Shown piece by piece: positions 1 to 12,798 of a stretch of 64,000 nt of DNA (the first letter of the stretch is position 1; each line of letters starts with the position of its first letter). The stretch is taken from positions 62,001 to 126,000 of the forward strand of contig NOWV01000027.1 in the NCBI GenBank assembly GCA_003344405.1. The letters run 5' to 3'. Under the pieces are notes generated by a model, which worked only from the letters and a program-made list of their open reading frames with translations, was not told where the DNA came from and did no database searches. The translations under genes and the position numbers were made by a program. Source of the DNA: Trichoplax sp. H2 (Eukaryota; Placozoa; Uniplacotomia; Trichoplacea).

Positions 1-3000
1 CTATTTGATTCTGTGGTACTCAAATCTGGATTGGGATCGTTTTTGTTTGCAAGTCGTTCATCATATGACAGTGCTAACTGCCATATTAAATCATGGTTAC
101 ATAAATTTTCTCCAATAAAAATATCTCCGAGAAGTTTACAAAATCCCACATAGGAATAATATGCCATAGATGCATTAAAAACGACCTTTCATCAAGATAA
201 AGCATCAGTAATTTAAACGATATGTACGCGATACATGCAACTGAATGCTGAAAAATGATTCCTCCTTACTTGTAATTGTGGAAGCGATGGACAGCTATGG
301 TCTGATGAATCAGAGAATCCATAGTTTTTACTATCTTCGTCGGCAATATAGTCGATTCCTTTATGTTCTGATATCTCTAATTTATTAGGAATGTAATCTA
401 CAGATTCACCTGAAACATTTATTGTTATGATTTTAGAGCTTTGGTTTATCATTATTGATATTATCATAGCAATAGCTAGTTACCCACCATTTTCGAGACC
501 TTTCTGCTCGTTGGAATGAACCCGATCAAAACAAGAAAAATAAAGCTGTATAGTATCTGCAAGTAAGTCACGAGCATTATCTCGGCCTATTCGTTCACCG
601 ATGTATCGTAACACATTGATCATATATTGGCATATACCAGCTCGAGCAATACCACCACCAGGAAACATTAATGTACCAGAAGCAATAACTTTTATTAACG
701 GCTGAAATACTGCCAAGGCTAAAGACTATATATAACATATTTATGAATAAATATCTACAATCGGATTAGGCGAGAATAAATAAGAATTTTTTCATACCTC
801 AACATTCTGCAATAATTCCTTGTTCTTAGTGTACGGTAGGCAAGCTCTAAACAAGAGCATAGAACCAATTAATCCACCCTCGATCTTCGAACTTAACCGC
901 TTATCATTTGCATTATTAATCTGCAATTAAAGATATACGTTAATGCCACCTCGCCTATCTTACATTACCTTTCAATCACCTTTAAAGTAATGTAGTGGGA
1001 TTAATTAAGCGGATTTTCTTGCGGAATATTATTAATACAGTTACAAGTAAATGTATAGTACATAGAATTATGCACTTATATATCTGCATACTTACAGCAG
1101 ACACAATAGCCGGAACATATTGCTGAAATAATACGGAAGGCCCGTACACTTTACAGATATGGGCTAGCAAATCTACCAGATATCCGTACTTAATGGTCTC
1201 ATTAACATTACTTGATCGTATATACGTATCTGTAGTATCGCTCCATACGTAGCCTGATGGTAGCAGTCTCAGCGCTTGATTTGCAATATATCTGCCCGTA
1301 AGAATTGGGCCCATAAAAGGAATTATTTCTTTAAGTGTTTCGACAGCAGCTTGACATACTTTAGATTCAGTAATGTTTTTTGCGTTATTAGAAAGACTAC
1401 TAGATTTTCTGCTGTCTCCATCCGAAGCTCTACTATCTACGTGATACTTTTCATTTTGAGTGGATTTATGCTTATCTCTTTCGCTACCAGAGAAACTATG
1501 TGACCTAAAGAGCATTCCATCGTCACTGTCAACAATTTTTGGATCCGAGGGAACTGTTAATGTATCAGAGATTCCTCGATTTGGTGGTTCTTCAGTGACT
1601 TGCAGTTCCAAAGAGGATCTGTCTGGTCCCTCTTCTTCGCTGTGTTTTCTTACAGTATCACTTGGTGGTCGATTTTTTTTGTTACTACCACTTAGGTATG
1701 ATACGTAATCTATAGCTATTGAATTGCGTCGAAATTTAGTTTTCCGTGAAGCGCTAGATTTTCTAGAGGATGAACTACTTTGTAGAGGACTTTCAGTGTT
1801 CGATCTTTTCGGACCAGGTCGGCGAGGATGTCGATTGACACTTTTGACATTATGAGGTAGTGACTCAATTAAAAAAGGGAGAAAATTTTCGATGTATGAT
1901 TGTAATCCAAGATAGTTAATAAGATTCATAGTAAAATGAATGTTTAAAAGGTGAACATGATCTTCCACAGGAATTTTAGATTCAAACAATTTTAGTATTG
2001 GTTTAACAAGAGATGCATTGCTAGTTTTCATACCCATGTGTTTGCCAAGAATATTAAATAAATGATATGCCGCCTTATATTTTAATTCGTTATCCTCAAA
2101 TAGGATCATAATATGAGGCAGTAATAATTCTAACCCTATGGAATCTAACTGCGACATTAGTTGTGGAAGTTTCGTTTGACAAAGTTTTACTATTGCTTGT
2201 AACTTGCCTCTAATAGGGAATCGACTTGCCTCTAGCGGGAATCGACTTGCCACTAATGGGAATCGATCTGCCTCTAAAGCTGTAGCTAAAACACTGCCAG
2301 GTATTTCTTTTGATAATTTTCTTAAAATACTACCAATACTATCCTTTTCTCCTTTTTTTGAGCTGGTTGACAAACCCTCGTTGGCCTCATCTAAAATAGG
2401 TCCACCAGTTTCGGTCTGAATTATATGCTCGGGAGTAGTATTTTGATTTGGTGTATTACCACCTCCAACGGGAACTTGTAAGGATACAGCAATGTTATTT
2501 TTACCACTCGCATGTACGCTATTTGTCTTACTATTAGAAGGCGTTGAAGAAAGGTTAGCAGGCTGATCATGCACAGGTTTATTAGTTTCATTGGCTTGAT
2601 ATTGATCAGTTGAATTAGATCTAGGTTTTCCTTGACTCGTATCTGGACGATTATTTATAGTCTGGAGTTCACAGATAAAGGCATAAAGATCTTTAAAGTA
2701 ATCTGGAAATGAAAATTTTGATGTACAGGAACTTATCATCAATGCCGGTGTTACAATGGGCAATCCATCATCGCTAAATAATTTTAATGATGATTCACTC
2801 GAATTTTCAGTATCTTCGCCTAGCGTCATTAATTCGTGAATGACTTTACATAATGAACTACGGGGATAAAACGAAAGCAGACGAAAATAGATGTTATGAT
2901 ACGCAATAAACTTAACACAAACCTGATCGTACATAACTATATACAGTACTAACCGAGGCAAATTAGTAATCGAATTACTGCTACTTTTACAGATTGCTTT

Positions 3001-6000
3001 GCAGATCTCTCTCCTTTCTTTTACGTCTAATGTTGGCGATAGCATGCGTAATTTGTCAGAAAAGAGCATCTCTCCCAACAAGAAACCTAGTGACTTCATA
3101 TCTTCTGTTATGAGATGGTCCAATGACACGGCTCCAGACTATCAATAGTTTAACTTAATTATAATCTGACAGATGCTGACGTACAAATCATGACTTAACA
3201 GTAATAAGACGAATTCATATATCTATGAGAATTCGAGCGGCGTTGTTTTAGAATAACATTAAGGTAGTTTGATCAAACGGTAAATTATACTGTCATACAT
3301 ATCTAATAATTTACCTTAGTTATATTCGAGGATTCCTCTTCTTTCTTTTTTCCTTTAGTATCTTTCTCTTTGTCCTTATCTTTATCTTTATCTTTATCTT
3401 TATCTTTTTCTTTTTCTTTGAGTTGCTTGGAATCTTGCGTTGTACTATTAGAATCCGTTACGTTATTCGTTCTTGACATTTCTTCATGGCCTAACTTAAG
3501 GGACTGCGCTAAACATTTCTTCTTAAAGTGAGCCAAAGATTCATAGTTATCTAATATCTCTAATGGTTCAAATCCATCGGGTAAAAGGATCTGGCCAACC
3601 TTCAATTTATTCTGAACCTTAGAGTCACTATCATTACGTTGTTGCCTAAAAAGTGATAGGGGAGATCTTAGTTGACTCTTTAAACTCATACTTGGGCTAG
3701 ATTCTTGATCTGCAGTATGAGCTAGTAAATGTTCTGGAGCGTTAGTGCTATCTACTGAAATTTCTAGGACGTCATCATTTGCTAAATCGATAGAGTCCTG
3801 CTTTGAAGAATAACGTCCAACTCCATCTTGTGATGATTCGTTAACTTCAGATTGTGACGAAGCCTTAGATTGATTTTTATTACGCAGTAAAACATTAGCA
3901 GCTGATGCGATACTATTGGGTGATTTCCATTTAGGATGTGGTTCAGTAAACAATTGAACAGTACCATAATTCATCGGTTTTTCATGATTATCAGCAAGAT
4001 GCAAGTGCACATTTTTAGCTTTAACAGCAGCTTTACCACTTAATTTATATCCAAATATAAGGTCAATCCAATGATGAAGTCTTTTACTAACGTGTTCTCC
4101 GTCTAATAAATGTTTATGTCGACGCACGAAATCTTCCGGACTAGAAGCCCAAGGGTTTACTTGTAAATCAGGCATATCGGTATGAATCGATGTGAAGATT
4201 GAAGGATCAGTAAAGAATTCAGGTATGCATTCGTCAGGAGTCCATTCTTGCAATTTTTGTATCGTTGAGGGGTATTCTGCGGGTACCCATTCTGAACGAA
4301 CATACTGGCATAGAACAGCACGCCGCATTCGACGTGCTAAATAAACATGGTAAGTAATCTCTGACAAACCATCAGAGACATGATGACGTACGTGTATTCC
4401 ACTGTCATTTGAGTTATTCCTTCCCGAGGATTCGTATGTCGCATCCAATTGTCGATCTCCTTTATTCAAGCGAAATTTAGACTTTTTAAGGTCGCGCCAA
4501 GAGCTATCAGAACGGCTAAAATCGACTACCCAGGGAAGAATAGGATGATTATTGGGATCACCAAATCTACGACCGGCCAATCGATTCAATGCCATTAAAT
4601 AGTCAAAATTGCTAATCTTGTTGTTAGTCCAATTGGTCACCAATTGCGGTAGATCGCACATCATATCGGATAATTTGTTTAGAAGACGATGCTGATATTT
4701 CAATGATGTAATTGATGGCTTCTTATTTCCAAGCTTCTCAGAAAAATTTAAAAGTGTTTGCTTCGCATTTTCTAAAGCGTGTTGATTATTAACAGCTAAA
4801 TTCTTATTCGAGAGTGTCATACTTGTGACGAAAGCTGATCCTCTTCGCATAGTTAATTTATCTTTCGAAGGGATAGCATTTCCACCAATCGGAAGGCGTG
4901 CGCTAGGCGGAGGAGTTGGTCCCGAAACTTGCACTTTTGCTGGGGTAGGATTTCCAACTAGACGATTAGCAAGCGCGTATAGATCATCTGCAGTTTCCAT
5001 ATTATCGTCCTTTTCACGTTTTTCATCAATACTGGTTGCATTAAGAGTATTTGCAGCCTTTTTGTCTTCTTTACTAGGGATAACCTCACATCGAAATTGA
5101 AGACCCGATAATCGAACCCAATAATTTTCATCAATTAAAACATCTTCTAGTGAAAATTGACCGACACCAATGCCGCAACAATGATACGCATGAAGTGCAT
5201 TTAATATTTGATAAACAATAAATAACGGCTTAGAAAGAGAAGACGTTAGCATAGCAGGACTATACATTACTACATCTCGTAATGTATATGAGGCATATGG
5301 TTGTATAAAATAAAATGCTTTTTCTGTTTCTAAAGCACAGATAATAGGCAGTAGATTTGCATTTTGAGTATTATTTAGACTAGAATGGATTACATGCTGT
5401 ATTTGTTGTATATGTTCTTGTTGGTGAATATGTTGTTGAAAAGAATGCTTCAGTCTTTGAAATAGGTTGGTACGGACATCATCTCTTTCTTGCTGATGTA
5501 TTTTGCTTTGATGCCAGCTTGACTCGCTATCTGATTCAGCTTCACTCTTATCGACCGTTATGTTGACAGTAGGAACAAGAGTCTGACTATCTCGTCTAGC
5601 TCCGTCGACAACTGGTGCTGCTGGAGTATCTCCAGAATTTCCTGTAGTTGCGCGAACAAGTTGTATACCATATAATCCAGATAAGATACTTTGTATTAGC
5701 TCCTGAAAAACGATACAATAAAGGAATATTCTAAAGTTCTGTTACTTCGTATGAATACACTAACAAATGAGTTATTTTATTTCACGTTACATCAAGATAG
5801 CATATCTTCTATTTCAAATAATTATTAATGAAAGACCTCATCAATTGTTTATTATATGTTTTATTTTTGTAAGGGCAAATTTAAGCCTATATAATTTTAT
5901 AACCTTTAAAGGAATTTTGATATAAGTACATGGTGATACAGCTTCAAACGAGATATTTTTGCAGAAGTCTTGAAAATAGAGACATGCCAGTAAATGAGTG

Positions 6001-7012
6001 GCTTTGTTGATATAACTCATAACCTGTGCATAGTTTGCGTTTCCTGGTAGCGGCTCAAAGTTGTTTAATACCATTGCCGAAACAGGAAGATTGACTTGAC
6101 TGCAATAAAAAGATGTAATCATTACATAGTTATATAGTACTGTAGTTTAACTTTTAATAATATTAAGGAACAGTAATAGAACTACTACTTCAGGGTATGA
6201 GAAAACTGTTCAACAGATCAAGATAATTTGATTTTACTTGGTATTCAATACATGTCAACACCATAAAGAAACATATAAGAATAACGGTAAGTAAAGATAA
6301 TATTACAATATTAGAAAGGCATAACATTTTACGTTGCTAGCTCTAAAGTAAAATTGATTTAGTGCAATTAAACTAATTCATACTATTTATATCATAACAT
6401 TAGTACAGCAATGTAACAACATACCAGGGGTCAGCGATGTTTTCCGGCTTTGCAACAACTTTAATACATATTTTTTTCCAATGTTTGGGCAACCTTGTTT
6501 GTGATGGCTGAAGCTGTAGTTTCCGTTCATACATTGTAGCATCACTATCATATTTCCGATCATGGATTATCCCTTTGCACACATTGTCTAGCCATTCTTC
6601 GTGCACCTTATAAATTAAGGTGAAACACATATTCCGTTATGATTTGTAATATAGTTCTTTACATTTTTGTCAACTTTAGTACTTATATTGTAGCTTGTTA
6701 AAGACTGCTTGATAATAATATTATTACATGTGATCATAGCGTACAAACGTCACAAAATATATAAGGGTACATGTATGCAATACGATTAGCAGATCTTACT
6801 CCTTTTATAGCTAGTAACTAATTAATTAAAAATGAATTATTTTACAGTAAAGTAGTCTATCGTACGCAATAGGTAAGTATTCCTATTACCATGCAGGTAA
6901 CTCTGGTACCACGTGTAGTAAAATCAAAACACGGGCGAATATCGGCGCTATAGATATTTAGGTCTTTCTCGATTAAAGTAACAGCATCTTCCGTACTTAA
7001 TGTCTGTCCCAT
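1..7012 (-). CDS. WDR81: WDR81 homologue, BEACH-domain protein (3' part missing)
   Basis: Known role in animals: with WDR91 it restrains PI3-kinase on endosomes, and it also acts in aggrephagy. Exons on the minus strand: 7012-6890, 6606-6425, 6099-5904, 5702-3315, 3138-1096, 920-798, 701-484, 438-270, 185-1 and beyond. Phases join cleanly throughout and give about 1875 residues. The start ATG at 7012 opens an N-terminus like the family's (a stretch ending EKDLNI). The large exon 5702-3315 holds the BEACH domain (about residues 515-790), with LNRLAGRR, HPILPWVVDF, WTPDECIPEFFTDPSIF and HHWIDLIFGYKLSGK. After it come low-complexity Ser-rich and Lys/Asp-rich stretches, then a helical region. The WD40 propeller expected at the C-terminus is outside the window. 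The acceptor at 701 is less certain than the others. Confidence 0.93.
2205..2280 (-). repeat. In-frame heptapeptide tandem repeat in WDR81
   Basis: Three adjacent 21-base units inside the WDR81 exon 3138-1096 encode near-identical seven-residue blocks (RFPLVAS, RFPLEAS, RFPIRGK). The units differ by few bases and keep the frame, so this is a coding minisatellite. I recall nothing equivalent in vertebrate WDR81. Confidence 0.75.
3361..3420 (-). repeat. GATAAA-type hexamer repeat coding for Lys-Asp tract
   Basis: On the plus strand the unit reads TTTATC repeated about five times, with degenerate TTTTTC copies at the edges. It encodes an alternating Lys/Asp/Glu tract near the end of the BEACH-containing exon of WDR81. 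Such tracts usually vary in length between alleles. Confidence 0.8.
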
Positions 7013-10000
7013 TCTTGACAATTTCGAAAATCTCTCTTGAGGCTTTTAGTTCCAAAACAATTGCGACACTCTCAAGAAGATTGGATCGATTACTGGCATA
7101 TTACTTTGCAATGACAAGGGAAAACATCCTTTAAGGCTTTTCCTCTGTCTTTTTCGATATATTAAAGAACTGATTGTAAGACTACCGTAGAAGAGAAAGA
7201 TACAACAGTTGATGAGTACATCGATACAATGGTTTCAACACTATTATGCTACATTGATATCATATCAAAATCGTAATAGTATTGTTGTAAGCCAAATAAT
7301 ACAATAGAGCGTTTAGTTAGTAGATATCAGTTGGTGAAAAGAGTATTTGAAAGGTAGACGACACTACGATAGGACATTTAAGGTTTTAGATTTTGTATTT
7401 CGTTATCTTCAATAGCTACCACCTATGTATATTATATGTACATTTACCATTGTCACAAATATATAAAGTGGGCTCCTGCTATGCTTGACAATAGTATATT
7501 GCTATTGGCGTTCAATTGAAAGTTAACAGAAGTAAATATCAATTAACATGATGGCATTTCTTATTTTTTTCATATTCGGTAGAATGTGGTACATATCAAT
7601 TCGTACAGTATCTATCATTTAAGGTAAAAAATGACGTAATTGCCTTGTTTCTTTAGTGATTAACTTCATGCAACAATTTAGTTGACTGCAAATTAGTTGT
7701 ATGATTACATTAGCAGTCGTTTAAACATTAGAATAGTATTAGAAGCATTAATGATAAGACTGTTTGTTTATACGCACGTATAACTATTTCATGGCTATAG
7801 TTGAACATTCATTCTTCTATAGCTATACCCCTATAATGCAAGTGGAGTACCTCGTAAAATAGCCAAGAAATGTCCACGAAATAACACTATCAGATAAATA
7901 TTTGTAATTAAAATTCCAAAGTGATGTATATATATATATCAATGTAATTAATTCATAATTACAGTAGTGTAATAGATCATTGTATCTAACCAAGAGTAGG
8001 AACTACTAAAAGGAAAGAGAGAGGGACTATCAAACGATTTTCATTGAAAAAAACGTGGAAACTGACTATTTTGCTTGTCGTTTTACTAAATCAGACGACT
8101 GGGGGCGTATACCGTACTGTGTGAACCAACTTTGGTAGCTAATATGGAGGCTAGTTGTCAATAGTACAGTGTGCGGTTCCAGATGTACAGTATAGTTGAA
8201 ATGACCAGGGAAATCGTCAGCCTTTACATTTTTGCTAAGGAAAGTCGTTGATAGTCCTTCTCGCTTTTTTTAGTCCTGTAGTTTAGTAGTCGATGGCAAG
8301 AGTTTGTTACTGATTTATCGATGGTTTTTAGTAGACTAGAATTCACTTTTTAGTCCAGCATATCGACGTATCTACTAGAATTACGTGTCACATGCTCTAC
8401 TGTTAGTGTAATCCTTGATCAACCATTGTAGGGTACATTTCGATATTGATTATGATGTAGTGTACATTAAGATGTTGAACAAAATAGTCCGTGGATGGTT
8501 TTTGCGATTTTTTTCTTAGTAAACTGCGTTTACCTTTCACATATTTTTCTCCTCTTTTTACTTCTTGTCCATAGAGCTGTGGAGCCCTATGCAATTTTCA
8601 CTGGCTGCCGTACCAGTTCGTCGGTGCTTTGTGATAATAATAATGACGAACGTCTAATAATGATTGCAAAATGTTTACTCCAAAATATCAAAATAATAAC
8701 AGATAGCGGCTCAATATTAACCAGGAAAGGCAATCGAATCCGTCGGAATGGCTACGATTGAGAATAGCGTGTATTACGGTCAGGTTGTTATCGTAGTTTC
8801 AAGTTGGTGTCCAAGACCTGGTGAAGGAAGCTATTGACGTTGTGGTTCCTTTTTATAATCTACAATAGAATAAAGTACGCTCTTAATAGCAATCCATTTA
8901 TTCTTCACTTTGACTTCAATAGCTACTCAATTAGCGTTAGCATTGACTATCTATGACGACAATATCACAAATGATGATAAATTGAGATTGCCAATCGACT
9001 AAAAACAGAATCACTTCACACTCCATTCACTAACAATCATACTCGTAGGTAAAGCAACAAGTTCGACTATTGCACTTAATTCTGCACGACCAACATGGTT
9101 GTATCTTTTGTAGTGGATCTGTTGTAGCAATGTATTTATAGTCTACAGTACCGTACATAAAGACAAAAGTAATTAGCTTCATTATTGAAATGAGTTTGCC
9201 CTAGTCTTCAAGTCACCATATACAGTACTAAAGAACGATCCAAGCTTGATATTCATGCATAGAAAGGCTTGCCAATTTTAATCATAATATCCTAATTAAT
9301 TCCATCCTATTGTGATAGCTTGTATATTGACAGTACTGTAACTTTACACTCCACTTCTTGAACAACTAGGATGCTTGGCTAGTACAGTACTACCAAATTT
9401 GATAAGATCTAATTCATTGGCAACGAACTAACCGTTCTATACGAGCTTCTCCATTTAGACGCTAATTATCCTTATTAGCTTATTGATTTTCCGACAGTAA
9501 ATAAACTCACCAGAAAGTGCAGCCAGTGGAAAACGCTTGTGAGTGTTTGTTTTAAAGGAGACCGGTGATTCTAGCGCAACAGAAATAATTATCCATTACA
9601 AATTAACTGTGCAGAAAAACATCAATGTCTCCCTTTCGGACATCGCTTGACAGTACAGTCAGTGGGTAGTCCACAGACTACAGTATGTACTGTACTCACT
9701 GCAAGTACTGTACTGTACTGTACTGTACAGTACAGTACAAAGATTTAGTGTGAAGTGTGTCTAACCTTTCACTCTTGGTGTGACGTCACAGCCTCGTTGA
9801 TACTGTACACTGTATAGACAATCGGTACCGCGCTTGCACCAGTACTGTACGGGTCTGAACACTATTCAGTCAATAGTGTAGCGAACGGCCAACGGTACGC
9901 CCGTTGCTCGGCTCGGTACATCAACTTTTCCAGAAGGGGGGGTCTTTGCCCAGCCGCAGCGTGAAGGCTATTTACTGTTCAATTATCCATTAATTTATGA

Positions 10001-10688
10001 AATAAAAGAAATGGATAAAGAGTATAGGATAACGGTTCGCTAATAGTGCTGATACGCAGTATGAGTCCATAAATTAATTATCAAAAGCTCGATTTTATCG
10101 TCCGTCATTTGCCTCGAGATAGTACTGTACTGTTATTAGTTAGTACCATTAGTACACGATAATGAATTGATTGATCAAGAATTGCTCCTACTGTACACTA
10201 TTAGAGCTTGCTAGAAAGAACTTAGAATTTGTGATCAATAAAGTTGACATCGACATGCAAATGGATGCAACCCTAAATAACTTAGTGCTTTCTCAGATAT
10301 GAAACACACAAAGATCTGATATCTTAGCTAAATACATGTGTGCATAGAGTAGTCAGAAATTTGAATCCCATTTTAATTATCAAAAACCAATTGTCATCAA
10401 AATAGCAAAAGAATGCGTGGTTACTGTCAACTGCTATAATATTAAGTAAATAACTGAGAATACGAGAATGCACTTTTATATACATTGAACTAATTACCAG
10501 CAATCTGATTACAATGCCATAAAATTACCTTGACAGGGTCATCATCGATACAATCAAATAGCCCATACAAACAGCTTATCACAAAGTGTCAATGTTCAAA
10601 TTCAATAATAAACTCAATTCAAAAATTTTTCCAACGCTTAAGTATTCTACAATCATGCAATGAAATCCAAGTAATACGTCAGAGAATC
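7013..10688. other. Intergenic region, no gene seen
   Basis: This lies between the WDR81 start and the 3' end of ZNRD2, both on the minus strand, so it should contain the WDR81 promoter at its left side. The longest open frames (8495-8761 plus, 8403-8594 minus) overlap each other, resemble no family and are not flanked by convincing splice sites. The right half is rich in the TACTGTAC palindromic word (9660-9930 and 10129). Confidence 0.6.
9704..9742. repeat. (TACTG)n microsatellite with perfect palindrome
   Basis: A run of four TACTG units turns into TACAG units, so the two halves are inverted repeats. The perfect palindrome covers about 26 bp centred on a GTAC. It could form a hairpin or cruciform. 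Related shorter words recur in many gene gaps of this window. Confidence 0.85.
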
Positions 10689-12624
10689 TTAACTTGGATC
10701 AGCTAACGACCGCACTTCTCTCAACGCTTCAGAAGTTATTTTTATTAAATTACACATTTGAATTCGCCCATCGATGGAACTCAATTGTGGTAACATCTCG
10801 CTTGCCCATTGAAGTTGCTGATGTAGTGATTCTATAGTAAACTGTATAGCACTTTGCTGATGGGGCATAGGAGTATTGCTAGCATGTTTCACAGATGATT
10901 GCAGAGTACTTGTCGAAAGGCCATTGTGGCCTTCATCTCTTGCCGGATTCTGAATTGTTTTTGACAATTCTACACTTTCTTCACTCTAGCATACGCGTAC
11001 ATATAAACAGTTAGACTTTTTAACCAGGGACAAATAACTATCGCTTTATTGTAACAATGAAAAGTAAAATATATCTATATTACCGCAAACTTAGTTGTTA
11101 AATAATTACGTAGTAGTTGTACTTTACGCTATTAGTGTTATACCTTTTTTTCTGCATGTTGATATAGCTCATTTCTAGTAGTATCTACGTTTTTGCTATC
11201 GGATAGGTTAGTTTCCGTAGTTAGTTTCTGCTTCTTTTCTTAAAATTGAATAAAAAAATATTTACCTATGTAGAAATGAGTAGAATTTTATAAACGACGG
11301 TAATGCAAAATATAGTGATAATTAACATATAATCATGCTAAGTCAGGAAAGACTTATATAGAGTCTAATATCAATGATACCTTCCTGTTTTAATGGCTTA
11401 TCTTCAATTACATGACAATTTACGCAGATTTCCTGATTGTTCTTGTCTCTAAGTAGGATAGTCTATGTTAAGCAGTTAAAAAATTTGATATCAATTGCAA
11501 TTTATAGTTAGCTGATCGCCTACACCAGACTCGTTACCACTATAGAAATAATATAATACTGCTCTTACTATAGGGTTTAAATTTATCAATCATTTTGGTA
11601 TATAAAGATTGTTTTGTAAGTAAAATTCTTAAATTATTGGATTTTATCGGTATATTTCAAATATTCGTAACATTCATTAATTTAAATGTATTCTGCATAC
11701 GTACTATACACTATGCAGGTATACTAAAGGCTATTTAGAAAATAAGTTTATCTATTAGGCTTTTTATAACACTTTAAACTTACTTGACAATCCGCACAGT
11801 ATTTGTTCAGCATACAGTAGCCTTTCAGTAGGTACTGCCCCATCAACGAGCTCGCTTCGCTGCGTTTTTGACGCATTGCTTCATATTGCTGTTGAGCCTC
11901 TTCCGTCCAGTATTCAGAATTATCATTACCTAAAATATATCATTTTTCCTCCATAAATGATATGACAACTTCTCCGACGTTGCATAATGTTATAATTATT
12001 TTTTGACTGTACAAACACTTTAAGTAAATCTGCTGCAGCTTTTCCAATACTACATAATTTTACTTATGAGTTTACGTGAAGTACGCCACAATGTAATTAA
12101 TACTACTTTTATATACAAGGTTTGACCGAATAAAATACAATTTACAGGAAATCACCAGTAAGCAAATGCTTGGTATTACTAGGTCGTGATAGTACCACGG
12201 ATACACAGTAAATCAGCTAGGCACAATGAGATGTCACGGTCAATCCCGAATACGAAGCCTTCGGATAAAGGTAGACTCGCACTAACCATTGTAACTAGAA
12301 ATTAATCTAACTCTACATGAGAACTTACTACTTAGTAATATAAATCGAAGCTTACTAGTCAACGGTTACGATCATGACTCGTAGCAAAGCTTCTTCTCTA
12401 TCCTAACTCGAAAAGATGCTTATTTACTGTAATTCAAAACTTCAGCTTAGCATTTAGCAATCATGTTTATTACAGTCATGAGTAAATAACACAGTAAACA
12501 GTACTAAGTTAATGCAGGCAGCCATTAAAATGAGAGGAAATGTAATTATCAGACATACGAAATAGACTCATAATAGTATAATTGTCAATAGGTTTAAGGC
12601 TTGAATTAACTTACCTTCGGCCAT
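10689..12624 (-). CDS. ZNRD2: ZNRD2 (SSSCA1/p27) zinc-ribbon protein
   Basis: Exons on the minus strand: 12624-12615, 11929-11784, 11462-11381, 11238-11144, 10985-10689; 209 residues against 199 in human. The zinc ribbon is split between exons 2 and 3: CADCQ, then TILLRDK and CVNC, giving the CxxC pairs of the family. Upstream is the conserved LMGQYLLKGYCML segment. The C-terminal helix pair reads QLQWASEMLPQLSS...LIKITSEALREVRSL and matches the human C-terminus. The first coding exon contributes only MAE plus one base; the ATG at 12624 is chosen because it joins in phase to exon 2. The human protein is an autoantigen linked to mitotic and tankyrase-associated functions; the molecular role is poorly known. 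It is head-to-head with COG2. Confidence 0.92.
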
Positions 12625-12798
12625 TTCTGCAAGCTCTAGCTTTCTTGATTGTTGATGATTTGGTAGCTGCAAACTTGCCAATCCGTGCTGTACTGAGTTT
12701 GCGCTATTGAGTGTAGCGTACAGTACTGTAATGTACTGTAGGCGCACAATTCTGTACCGTACACTTATTCTATCTACGCACGCGCACTTCACAACAAT
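12625..12798. promoter_or_regulatory. Shared divergent promoter region ZNRD2/COG2
   Basis: Only 174 bp separate the two ATGs, so both core promoters and 5' UTRs must lie here or overlap the neighbouring gene. No TATA box stands out. The interval carries several TACTGTA/GTACAGTA words (about 12719-12740). Confidence 0.6.

Noticed and set aside
4825-5100. Plus-strand frame opposite WDR81
   Set aside because: Antisense shadow of the BEACH-containing exon; its amino-acid composition follows the sense codons.
8403-8761. Overlapping open frames on both strands
   Set aside because: They overlap antisense, lack family resemblance and splice context, and look like chance in AT-rich DNA.
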